Shown here piece after piece: positions 44,502 to 51,557 of a stretch of 56,411 nucleotides of DNA (positions are counted from its first letter, which is position 1; each line of letters begins with the position of its first letter). A model generated the notes under the pieces. It was not told the DNA's origin and did not search any database. It was given only the letters and a program-made list of their open reading frames with translations. The translations under genes and the position numbers were made by a program. Origin of the DNA: Helicobacteraceae bacterium. Its GTDB lineage: Bacteria > Campylobacterota > Campylobacteria > Campylobacterales > Sulfurimonadaceae. The stretch is from the NCBI GenBank assembly GCA_015493495.1, contig WGDB01000008.1, forward strand, positions 1 through 56,411, given 5' to 3'.

Positions 44502-44963
44502 CTACTTTTGCTCCTTCACCACTATCAAGATCTTTTCATCGATATGATCAGTAGCACCAGTAATGATCTTGATGACCTTTTGATCTTTTATGACATAAAG
44601 GGTGGGCATACCAATAGGGTTAAAGGTACCGATGATCTGACTCTCAGCATCATTGATGATTCGAAACGTAAGATGATGCTCTTGTTGTAGCTCTTTTTGA
44701 AAAGCCAAGCCTTTTGCAGGGTCTTTGTCTACATCGATCCCAATGATCTCTACCTCACTGTGATCTACCTTGTGATCAAGCGTAGCGATAAGGGGTAACT
44801 CTTTTTGACATGAACCACACCAAGAAGCAAAAAAATCCACCACATATAATTTACTATGCTCACTCAAGCCAAGTTGTGTCACCATCTCATTAGAGAGAGT
44901 CTCCCCCACCTCATAAGCTGAAAGTTGTAAAAAAAGAAGCGCAAGTAATAAAACTTTTTTCAT
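44502..44963 (-). CDS. TlpA-like periplasmic thioredoxin
   Basis: A 153-residue exported thiol-disulfide protein with signal peptide (MKKVLLLALLFLQLSA) and active site FFASWCGSCQKELP (Cys49, Cys52). The later NPIGMPTLYVI holds the cis-Pro. AAGGAT precedes two adjacent ATGs; I prefer 44963 for spacing (44966 is the other). It is the first gene after the promoter region with the 7-4-7 repeat, and starts the thioredoxin-DUF4266-DUF3570-ApbE set. It probably keeps cysteines of the DUF4266 or DUF3570 protein reduced or correctly paired. Confidence 0.88.
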   Translation of the reverse strand: MKKVLLLALLFLQLSAYEVGETLSNEMVTQLGLSEHSKLYVVDFFASWCGSCQKELPLIATLDHKVDHSEVEIIGIDVDKDPAKGLAFQKELQQEHHLTFRIINDAESQIIGTFNPIGMPTLYVIKDQKVIKIITGATDHIDEKILIVVKEQK

Positions 44964-44978
44964 CATTATCCTTGTATC

Positions 44979-45026
44979 ATGAAGATAAAAGAACTTTACA
45001 ATTTAAAAATGAAGATTTGATGAAGA
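44979..45026 (-). promoter_or_regulatory. Pho-box-like direct repeat and promoter upstream of the thioredoxin gene
   Basis: On the minus strand TCTTCAT (45026-45020), CAAA, TCTTCAT (45015-45009), ten bases, then TAAAGT (44998-44993) as -10. A third TCTTCAT lies at 44985-44979. The 7-4-7 layout and the 10-bp gap to the -10 match how PhoB-type regulators bind in place of a -35 box. Confidence 0.6.
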
Positions 45027-45059
45027 TGTTACGCCATCAACGTAATACTTAAAGAAGGT

Positions 45060-45725
45060 TTAGAGTGTACCTAGTTTGTAGCCAACCCCACGGACACTTT
45101 TAATCAACGCAGGACGTTCTAGTTTTTTACGAAGGTTTTTCACATGGACATCTACAATATTACTCTGTTTGACAGTAAAACTGTTTTTGTTGATATGTTC
45201 GTTAAGTTGGTAGCGGGTGAGTACCAGGTTGGGATTTTGCATAAAAAGAAGCAACAGGTCAAACTCAGAGACCGTCAGTGCTATAACAGCACCCCCAACA
45301 GAGACTTCATGTGTTGTCATCTCCAAAACAACATCTCCTACACTTAAGGTAGAGACCTTTTGAACACTTTCTCTACGCAGCAGAGCACGGATCCTTGCCA
45401 ACAGTTCTATGTGAGAGTAAGGTTTACAGAGATAATCGTCGGCACCTGCATCTAAGACCTTGACCCTATCATCTATTTCAGAGTTGGCAGAAAGCATCAA
45501 AACGGGAGTCTCGACACCATCTCGGCGTAACTGCTGTAAAAGGGCCAGACCATCACCATCGCCAAGGTTCCAATCTAAAAGTATCAAGGCATAGGTATGA
45601 ACGTCTAAAAATTGTTCTGCCTGACTAAACCCCAAGGCCATATCACACTGATAGGACTCTTTTTTTAAGACCTTGGAAAGTTGTTGGGCACTAAAGAGGT
45701 CGTCTTCTACTACTAAAATATTCAA
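45060..45725 (-). CDS. PhoB/OmpR-family response regulator
   Basis: A 221-residue regulator with receiver domain (acidic pair VVEDDLF, Asp51 in LILLDWNLGDGDG, Lys in LCKPYSHIE) and winged helix ending SVRGVGYKLGTL. The start is TTG 45725 with only a weak ribosome site, 10 nt after the DUF1294 stop. It precedes by 97 bp the thioredoxin gene, whose promoter carries the 7-4-7 repeat, the natural candidate for its target. The kinase at the far end of the unit (38813-40870) is the likely partner. Confidence 0.9.
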   Translation of the reverse strand: MNILVVEDDLFSAQQLSKVLKKESYQCDMALGFSQAEQFLDVHTYALILLDWNLGDGDGLALLQQLRRDGVETPVLMLSANSEIDDRVKVLDAGADDYLCKPYSHIELLARIRALLRRESVQKVSTLSVGDVVLEMTTHEVSVGGAVIALTVSEFDLLLLFMQNPNLVLTRYQLNEHINKNSFTVKQSNIVDVHVKNLRKKLERPALIKSVRGVGYKLGTL

Positions 45726-45735
45726 AACAGATGCT

Positions 45736-46107
45736 CTAGAAAATCATCTGCAGTAAGTCCGTATAGACCACCACATAAATAGTGATCACCTGTAACAGAG
45801 CAATCAACCAAAAGACCACCTGAAACTTGCGCTTGGTGGTTTTGTGCCAAAAAAGTTGTTGGGCTAAAATGCCTGCCGGAGTAGCGCCAATGGCCACTAA
45901 AATATGTAAAATAGCTTCGGGAACCCTGTGCCATGACTTTAATGCTGCCAACTTGTCGTAGCTGTAGAAGAGAAAACCTAAGATGTTGATAGTGAGTAAG
46001 TGTGCCCAAACAGTAGGCATATGCAGACGCAGTTTAAAAAAGAAAAAGAGTATCCCAAACAAGACCGTACTGATCAGTGCAAAACGTATGAAACTTGGGT
46101 TCATCAT
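45736..46107 (-). CDS. DUF1294 membrane protein
   Basis: A 123-residue protein with about four membrane spans. LFYSYDKLAALKSWHRVPE, followed by GATPAGILAQQLFWHKTTKRKF, is the signature of DUF1294, whose role is not known. The ATG immediately follows the stop of the small gene upstream, and the response regulator begins 10 nt after its end, so the three genes form one transcript. Confidence 0.82.
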   Translation of the reverse strand: MMNPSFIRFALISTVLFGILFFFFKLRLHMPTVWAHLLTINILGFLFYSYDKLAALKSWHRVPEAILHILVAIGATPAGILAQQLFWHKTTKRKFQVVFWLIALLQVITIYVVVYTDLLQMIF

Positions 46108-46305
46108 CTACTCTTGTCTGAAACGACACTCACCTACGGTGATGGTCTTGCCGTTTTGTGTCGCACTCTTGACATACTCTAAAGTCCCCTTGCCATCGCC
46201 CATCTTCATCTCATCATCTATAAGACGGATCGCTTCGGCATCATCTACCTTCGTCCATATTTTTTCATAAAGGAACTGTGTCATTAAATGTTTCTGTTTT
46301 TTCAT
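46108..46305 (-). CDS. Unknown 65-residue protein
   Basis: A small soluble, charged protein opening MKKQKHLMTQFLYEK, with a single Cys near the end (TVGECRFRQE). No family is recognised and no signal peptide is seen. It heads the ten-gene unit. The start at 46305 has no ribosome site; TATCAT lies on the minus strand 6 nt before it, as in the leaderless genes of this window. An in-frame ATG at 46284 is the alternative. Coupling to the DUF1294 gene (stop then ATG) supports it as real. Confidence 0.6.
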   Translation of the reverse strand: MKKQKHLMTQFLYEKIWTKVDDAEAIRLIDDEMKMGDGKGTLEYVKSATQNGKTITVGECRFRQE

Positions 46306-46415
46306 ATTGCAATGATATAATAATCTATATTAATGATTTGATTTTTTTTTGAGTAAAATGAGACCAACAGTGACTGCTTCACCATGATATATTTAACATA
46401 GCCGAAGGACAATAA

Positions 46416-47111
46416 TTGCAAAAAGAACTGCTAAAAGGTCTCAGGATCCTTTACGTCGAAGATGAAGATGATGTACGCCGCAATGCGGTCGAGTACTTGA
46501 AGCGTATTACTAAAGAGGTGCTTGAAGCCGGTGATGGTAAAGAAGCCATCAAGGTCTGGGCAGACGAAAAACCAGATATTATCATCACTGACATCAATAT
46601 GCCCCGTCTAAACGGTCTCGATATGGCACGCTACATCCGCTCTAAAGATCAAGATGTTCAGATCATTATTGCCACTGCTTACACAGACACTGAATACCTT
46701 ATGCAAGCTGTCGAGCTTAATTTAGTAAAGTACTTGCTCAAACCTATCACTAAAGATAAACTGCTTAACACACTAAGCAAGTCTGTAGAGAAAATAAAAG
46801 ACCAAAACAAGTTTACCATTCAGCTTGCTGAAAACTGTGATTACAACGCTTACACCCAGACCGTAAACTATGAAAACAGCGAAATCAAGCTCACAAAAAA
46901 CGAACTACTTTTTATGGACCTTCTCTCTCACTACATTAATCGTACACTCACCTATCAGGAGATCGAAGATGCCATCTGGCCTTTTGAAGGGATGAGTCAA
47001 GATGCTATTCGCTCTTTGGTTAGAGGTTTACGTAAAAAGCTCCCTGACAATACCATAGAGAACATGTCCGGTGTGGGTTATCGTTTAAACAGCTATGAGC
47101 TCAAGAATTGA
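46416..47111 (+). CDS. OmpR-like response regulator without adjacent kinase
   Basis: A 231-residue regulator: receiver domain with LYVEDEDDV, Asp59 in IIITDINMPRLNG, Lys in YLLKPITKDK, and a winged-helix domain (KLTKNELLFMDLLSHYINR to GVGYRLNSYE). The start is TTG 46416, chosen because GAAGGACAA lies directly upstream. It is divergent from the ten-gene unit and followed by an outer-membrane protein gene. The nearest kinase of the matching style is at 47975, on the opposite strand. Confidence 0.9.
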   Translation: MQKELLKGLRILYVEDEDDVRRNAVEYLKRITKEVLEAGDGKEAIKVWADEKPDIIITDINMPRLNGLDMARYIRSKDQDVQIIIATAYTDTEYLMQAVELNLVKYLLKPITKDKLLNTLSKSVEKIKDQNKFTIQLAENCDYNAYTQTVNYENSEIKLTKNELLFMDLLSHYINRTLTYQEIEDAIWPFEGMSQDAIRSLVRGLRKKLPDNTIENMSGVGYRLNSYELKN

Positions 47112-47152
47112 CATTTTTTTATAAACTTTCCTTATTAAGCATATAAGAATTC

Positions 47153-47181
47153 AGATGTAGTTATACTTTTTACATCTTTTT
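47153..47181 (+). terminator. Hairpin with T-run before the outer-membrane protein gene
   Basis: AGATGTA (47153-47159), 11-nt loop, TACATCT (47171-47177), TTTT. It could end the regulator transcript or attenuate the next gene, whose ribosome site begins 4 nt later. Confidence 0.45.
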
Positions 47182-47194
47182 AATTGGAGTTAAA

Positions 47195-47884
47195 ATGAAA
47201 ATGTTCAAAAAAATAATACTTACATGGCTTATTAGCGCACCTATGGCCCTGAGTGCAGGGGGAATTGGTCTTTACCTACCCTACTCTTTAGGCGATACTA
47301 TGGATGTAACAGTCTCTCCAGATGGGGGTCAGGAGTTTGACCAGACAACGAAGTATAAACCTACTCTTGGTTTAGGACTAATGTATGACAATAACCTTGG
47401 AAAAGATAAACTCCTAAACTATAGACTCGGAGTAGAGTGGATGGATCGTACAGTTAACACAGTCTCAAATGGCAGCAGCTCAACAAGCTGTTCTGGAAGC
47501 AATTGTGACATGTTCCGTTTGCAAGTGGTTCAAACCTTTGGATTTGGTGTGCTGAGAACAAAGATGGTACGTCTATGGATTGGTCCTCGCTTTAACTTTG
47601 GATACAACTACCAAAACAATGAAAATGCACTGCTTACACAAACAAATATCAACTTCGAATTTGGTATTGCCCCTGCAGCTGGTATCAATCTCAACTTCGG
47701 TCGCTACTTCGCAATCTCTGCAGATCTTGACTACCGTTTTGCTGGTGTTGGCGGAGGATACACCTATGATCTAAATGGAGGTACTTCCGTAACTAATACT
47801 TATAGCGGTACCAACAATGGTGCTACACTACGTGCCTATGCTATCTTTAAATTTGGTGAAGACTTTGCAGTAGACATCGACTAA
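47195..47884 (+). CDS. Outer-membrane beta-barrel protein of unknown family
   Basis: A 229-residue protein with a signal peptide (about MKMFKKIILTWLISAPMALS) and eight or so amphipathic strands, e.g. LLNYRLGVEWMDRTV, MVRLWIGPRFNFGYNYQN and YFAISADLDYRFAGVGGGYTY. A Cys pair lies in a Ser-rich loop (SSTSCSGSNCDMF), a likely disulfide. It ends in an unusual acidic FAVDID rather than a C-terminal Phe strand. TTGGAG precedes ATG. Function unknown. Confidence 0.75.
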   Translation: MKMFKKIILTWLISAPMALSAGGIGLYLPYSLGDTMDVTVSPDGGQEFDQTTKYKPTLGLGLMYDNNLGKDKLLNYRLGVEWMDRTVNTVSNGSSSTSCSGSNCDMFRLQVVQTFGFGVLRTKMVRLWIGPRFNFGYNYQNNENALLTQTNINFEFGIAPAAGINLNFGRYFAISADLDYRFAGVGGGYTYDLNGGTSVTNTYSGTNNGATLRAYAIFKFGEDFAVDID

Positions 47885-47902
47885 TAAAGTCTCTCTTTTT
47901 TT

Positions 47903-47919
47903 AGCACCGCACAGGTGCT
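47903..47919. other. Inverted repeat between convergent genes
   Basis: AGCACC-GCACA-GGTGCT lies 19 nt after the outer-membrane protein stop and 56 bp from the kinase stop. A T-run precedes it on the plus strand rather than following it, so it is not a classical terminator in either direction. Confidence 0.45.
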
Positions 47920-47974
47920 TCCTATGTTACAAGTCCAATATATCATCTACCTGAATCTTTATATTCCAATATCA

Positions 47975-49852
47975 TCACATAAGTATGACCGTAAAGCAAG
48001 CACCGCCATTGATGTTGGTGACAACTATACTCCCATTGAGATGCTCTTCTACGATCGTCTTTGACATATAGAGACCGAGTCCTGTACCACTATGTGCACC
48101 CTTAGTAGAGAAATAAGGTTCAAAGATCTTCTCCTTTATCTCTTCGTCTATACCACCACCATTGTCACAAATACTGAGATATAGTTTTTCACCCTCTTCT
48201 TTAAGCACAATTTCTATTTGGGGCACACTTACAGTACCGATGACTAAAGCATCTTTGGCGTTGGTGATAAGATTTAAGATCACCTGTAAAAGTTCATTTC
48301 TATAGACCATCAAATGTGTGTCACTTTCCAAGCGCATCTTTAGAGTGATATTATGGGCTTCCAGTGACTTTTGCACCAGTGAAACTGTGTCTTCTATGAC
48401 TTTGCTGATCTGTTCATCACTTCGCTCCTTGTCAGGCTTGAAATAATTTTTAAAATCATCTATAGTATGAGACATATACTCCAAAAGTCTGGTCCCTTCG
48501 TTGACCTTCTCTTGCATATACTTTGGAGTCATCTCTTTAAACTCATACGCAGACTCTATGTTCATCAAGACATAGGACATCTGGTTGAGAGGTTGTCTCC
48601 ATTGATGAGCGATCATACTCAGCATATCTCCCATCGCTGCCATCTTGGATTGCTGTATAAGCATCTTCTCTTTTTCTCTGCGGGCATTGACCTCTTCAGT
48701 AACACGAGCTTCCAGAGATGCATTCAGTTCTCGCAGTTCTGTCTCTTGAAGATCCAACTCCTCTTTGTACTCCTCGATAATAGCGATGATACGACGCGAT
48801 ACAATAAAAGTCAATATACCCACTAAAAGTGCAATTACTATCGAAGCTTCGATGACAAACTGCACCTCATGCTCAAACTCGTTTCGCATCTTCTCTTGTT
48901 GTTCTTTTAACATAGAGCTAAAGTAGGCCTTTTTAAAACCATAAACAATGTGCCAGTCAAAAGGTTCAAAATGGTGTATATAGACATGCGCATTCTCTTC
49001 AGGTAAGGCGACCCAACCATCCTCAAGTGTTAAATATTTTTGTATCAATTCCAACACTGTCTTGGAGTGCTCTTTGCTCTCTTTTTCTGAGATGAAAATC
49101 GGTTTTTTTCCTTCAAATATCGCCATATAACCTGAGCGGTCTCTAGGCGCCTCTTTAATGAGTTTTAACAGACCCTCTCTAGTTTTCTTCATCGCATGAT
49201 CATGATGGATGCCACTACCAAAAAACCAACCATAATGACCGAAGTCTTTCACCTTCATAGTCTGCACACCTGTCTCTTTACGAAAACGTGTCTTGATATA
49301 TCCTTCACCATACTTACGTACCATCTGGATCTCTTCTAAGACCACTGCCCGTCCATCTGCATCGGTCCATCCTGAAAGGTTACGACTACGAAGGTCTTGA
49401 GAACCCGTCACAATATTATTACCCTCATAGTCTGTAATAAAAATGTAGTTAGAGGTATCATTCCAGCGCATGGCACTTAATGCATCTATAATACGCTCTT
49501 GAACCGCTCTTTTAGGGAGACGTTTATGATATTTTTCATAGATACTGTTGGCTGTTTGAGAGGCCAGTTTAAGTCGCTCGTCTAACTCTTTTTGTATATT
49601 GGTCTCAAGGTTGGCCAATATAAACGATGCCAAGTGGTCAATGTCTTTGACATAAACCTCTCCTTGACTCTTTTGACTTGCAATATATTCAGAAAGATAA
49701 CGCTCTGCATTGACCTTAAAATAGAAGTTCATCTTGTCAATATAAAACGAGGTGATCACCACCGTTAAAATAGCCAGTGCGGCTAAGGGTGTGATAATGA
49801 TCAGGCGCAGCGTCCAGCGCTCACCAAGATGTTTAAGTTTCATCATCTTCAC
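47975..49852 (-). CDS. Cache-domain sensor histidine kinase
   Basis: A 625-residue kinase: span about 17-38, periplasmic Cache domain(s) about 40-335 (NYIFITDYEGNNIVTG, GYIKTRFRKETG, YGWFFGSGIHHD), span about 337-360, coiled coil about 365-405, His416 in MIAHQWRQPLNQM, N-box LNLITNAKDAL, DNGGGID and TGLGLYMSKTIV. The HQWRQPL box is the variant common in Campylobacterota and delta-type kinases. The start (GTG 49852, or ATG 49846/49843) lies within the last codons of rmuC, so translation is coupled. The regulator at 46416 may be its partner. Confidence 0.9.
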   Translation of the reverse strand: MKMMKLKHLGERWTLRLIIITPLAALAILTVVITSFYIDKMNFYFKVNAERYLSEYIASQKSQGEVYVKDIDHLASFILANLETNIQKELDERLKLASQTANSIYEKYHKRLPKRAVQERIIDALSAMRWNDTSNYIFITDYEGNNIVTGSQDLRSRNLSGWTDADGRAVVLEEIQMVRKYGEGYIKTRFRKETGVQTMKVKDFGHYGWFFGSGIHHDHAMKKTREGLLKLIKEAPRDRSGYMAIFEGKKPIFISEKESKEHSKTVLELIQKYLTLEDGWVALPEENAHVYIHHFEPFDWHIVYGFKKAYFSSMLKEQQEKMRNEFEHEVQFVIEASIVIALLVGILTFIVSRRIIAIIEEYKEELDLQETELRELNASLEARVTEEVNARREKEKMLIQQSKMAAMGDMLSMIAHQWRQPLNQMSYVLMNIESAYEFKEMTPKYMQEKVNEGTRLLEYMSHTIDDFKNYFKPDKERSDEQISKVIEDTVSLVQKSLEAHNITLKMRLESDTHLMVYRNELLQVILNLITNAKDALVIGTVSVPQIEIVLKEEGEKLYLSICDNGGGIDEEIKEKIFEPYFSTKGAHSGTGLGLYMSKTIVEEHLNGSIVVTNINGGACFTVILM

Positions 49853-51158
49853 CTATAAGGTGAAGGCTCTTTTTAGGTTTAAGACCCAACTCACGCATCA
49901 TCTCAACCCGTCGTAAAAGATTTCCTCTACCCGTACTTAGTTTGTTAAGTGCTTTTTCATAACTGCCTTGCGTCTTGGCGATCTGCTCACCTATCTTACT
50001 CAAGTCCTCTACAAAAGAAGCAAACTTGTCATAAAGTGCTTCAGCTTGTTTGGCGATCTCCTGGGCATTTTGCTCTTGTCGCTCAGTGCGCCAAATATGC
50101 TCTATAGTACGTAATGTCACCAATAGGGTCGAAGGACTTACTATCATGATGTTCTGTTCATAAGCACGACTAAAAAAGCTACTGTCTTGTTCAAGCGCCA
50201 GTAAAAAAGCACCCTCAATAGGCATAAAAAGCAAAATAAAATCTAAGGTCTGAATGCCCTCAAGGTCTTCATATTTCTTTTCACTTAAGCCTTTAATATG
50301 GGCATTGATAGAAGAGAGATGCTGCTTTAACGCCAACTCTTTTTCAGCAGGCTCTTCCGCACTCATAAATCGTTCATAAGCAACTAAGGAGACCTTGGAG
50401 TCTATGACAATATCTTTGTGCTGTGGCAGATGAATGATAACGTCAGGACGCAGTGTGCTACCCTCTTCGTTTTTAAAACCTCCCTGAGTCTCATACTCCA
50501 TCCCTTCACGCAGTCCAGACTCCTCTAAAATACGTTCTAAAACAATCTCACCCCAGTTACCCTGTGTTTTGTTTTCACCCTTGAGTGCATTGGTAAGGTT
50601 TTTGGCATCTTGAGTGATCTGCTCGTTGAGTTCACGCAGGCGCGAAAGCTCTTGATGTAAAACAGCACGCTCAGAGTTCTCTTTGACAAAACGCTCCTCC
50701 GTCTGCTTGGCAAAACTTGTGATCTGCTCACGAAAAGGTTTCAAAAGGATCTGCAGTCGTGCTTCAGAGTTCTCGGTAAAGTTTTTAGACTTTGACTCAA
50801 AGATCTCATTGGCCAGTTGGTTGAACTGCTGCTTCAAGGTCTCTCTAGCTTCATCTAGCAACTTGATCTTTTCGTCATGTGCTGAACGGGCATCCTCGTA
50901 ACGGGTTTGTAAAACAGCATAGTCCCGTTCGAGCCCATTTTTCTCCTCATCCAAAAGACGATAATCTTTTTCAAACTCTTTATACTCTTGCAAGTTTTCG
51001 TTAAGACTCTCTTCCAAAATAGTGATCTTTTTGTCACGTTCCATCACCTGATCTTCAAGACCATCTACTCTAAAGCGATTTTTGAGATAGAGCGAAAACA
51101 GTAAAAGTGAAGAAAAGCTTACCGTTGCTAAAAGTATGTAGAGATAATCTATAGGCAT
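49833..51158 (-). CDS. rmuC: DNA recombination protein RmuC
   Basis: RmuC limits DNA inversions and rearrangements and has a nuclease-like fold. The 441-residue protein has an N-terminal membrane anchor (about 4-24), a long coiled coil (about 40-185) and the RmuC domain with TQGNWGEIVLERILEESGL, LRPDVIIHLPQHKDIVIDSK and FMPIEGAFLLAL. AAAGGAT precedes ATG. A long hairpin with two tandem dyads lies immediately upstream of the ribosome site. Confidence 0.93.
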   Translation of the reverse strand: MPIDYLYILLATVSFSSLLLFSLYLKNRFRVDGLEDQVMERDKKITILEESLNENLQEYKEFEKDYRLLDEEKNGLERDYAVLQTRYEDARSAHDEKIKLLDEARETLKQQFNQLANEIFESKSKNFTENSEARLQILLKPFREQITSFAKQTEERFVKENSERAVLHQELSRLRELNEQITQDAKNLTNALKGENKTQGNWGEIVLERILEESGLREGMEYETQGGFKNEEGSTLRPDVIIHLPQHKDIVIDSKVSLVAYERFMSAEEPAEKELALKQHLSSINAHIKGLSEKKYEDLEGIQTLDFILLFMPIEGAFLLALEQDSSFFSRAYEQNIMIVSPSTLLVTLRTIEHIWRTERQEQNAQEIAKQAEALYDKFASFVEDLSKIGEQIAKTQGSYEKALNKLSTGRGNLLRRVEMMRELGLKPKKSLHLIGEDDET

Positions 51159-51171
51159 AATAATCCTTTTA

Positions 51172-51220
51172 TTGAACCCTCTGAACAGTTCAGATGTTCT
51201 GACCTGTTCAGAGGGTTCAA
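51172..51220. promoter_or_regulatory. Long hairpin made of two tandem dyads in front of rmuC
   Basis: TTGAACCCTCTGAACAG (51172-51188) pairs perfectly with 51204-51220 over 17 bp. After one mismatch, five more pairs close a TGT loop (51195-51197). The same bases form two near-identical 15-bp dyads, TCTGAACAGTTCAGA (51180-51194) and TCTGACCTGTTCAGA (51198-51212), with an 18-bp period. Confidence 0.75.
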
Positions 51221-51297
51221 CTAGTCTATATTATAGCAGTCAATTAAATTAAACTTAATAAATATGGCATACTCTCGCATTATTATTAATATTTCGC

Positions 51298-51303
51298 TAT
51301 AAT
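51298..51303 (+). promoter_or_regulatory. -10 box of the deaD leader RNA
   Basis: A perfect TATAAT; the expected start at about 51310 falls on the first base pair of the structured RNA. No -35 consensus is present. Confidence 0.6.
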
Positions 51304-51310
51304 TTCGCCA

Positions 51311-51425
51311 CTTAAACTTTTGAGCCATTGAAAGTATGAGGCATACTCGCACAAGAGTCCCTCTAGAGAGCCCGGGTGGGCCAACTCCTAAAAGTTTAAA
51401 ATTTAACTGAACACCATTTTAAACT
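51311..51425 (+). ncRNA. Structured, riboswitch-like leader RNA of deaD (or a separate small RNA)
   Basis: TTAAACTTTT (51312-51321) pairs perfectly with 51390-51399, extended by GAG with CTC across a 2-nt bulge. Inside are AGTATG-AGG-CATACT (51333-51347), GAGT pairing with ACTC, and GCCC-GGGT-GGGC within the latter. A rival 10-bp stem, AGTTTAAAAT (51393-51402) with ATTTTAAACT (51416-51425), shares the closing strand, so the two cannot form together; ATTTT follows it. No known riboswitch, SRP RNA, 6S RNA or tRNA signature was recognised. The rest of the 400-bp gene-free gap (51159-51557) holds the rmuC hairpin and an apparently unstructured stretch leading to the deaD ribosome site. Confidence 0.5.
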
Positions 51426-51557
51426 ATTTTACAACCTATAGACTTTTCTAAGATATTTGTTACCTACCGATAGTTTGGCACAGACACAAGCAGATACCTA
51501 CGTACAATGCAGTGGTCGCTTGAGTCTAAACGGTGTTCTATATAAAAAGAGATATAT

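Noticed and set aside
47903-47919. AGCACC/GGTGCT hairpin as an intrinsic terminator
   Set aside because: The T-run precedes the stem on the plus strand, and an A-run follows it on the minus strand, so it lacks the terminator form in both directions.
51311-51400. The deaD leader structure as SRP RNA, 6S RNA or a tRNA
   Set aside because: The GGAAG-type SRP loop, the T-arm consensus and CCA end are absent, and the length does not fit 6S RNA.
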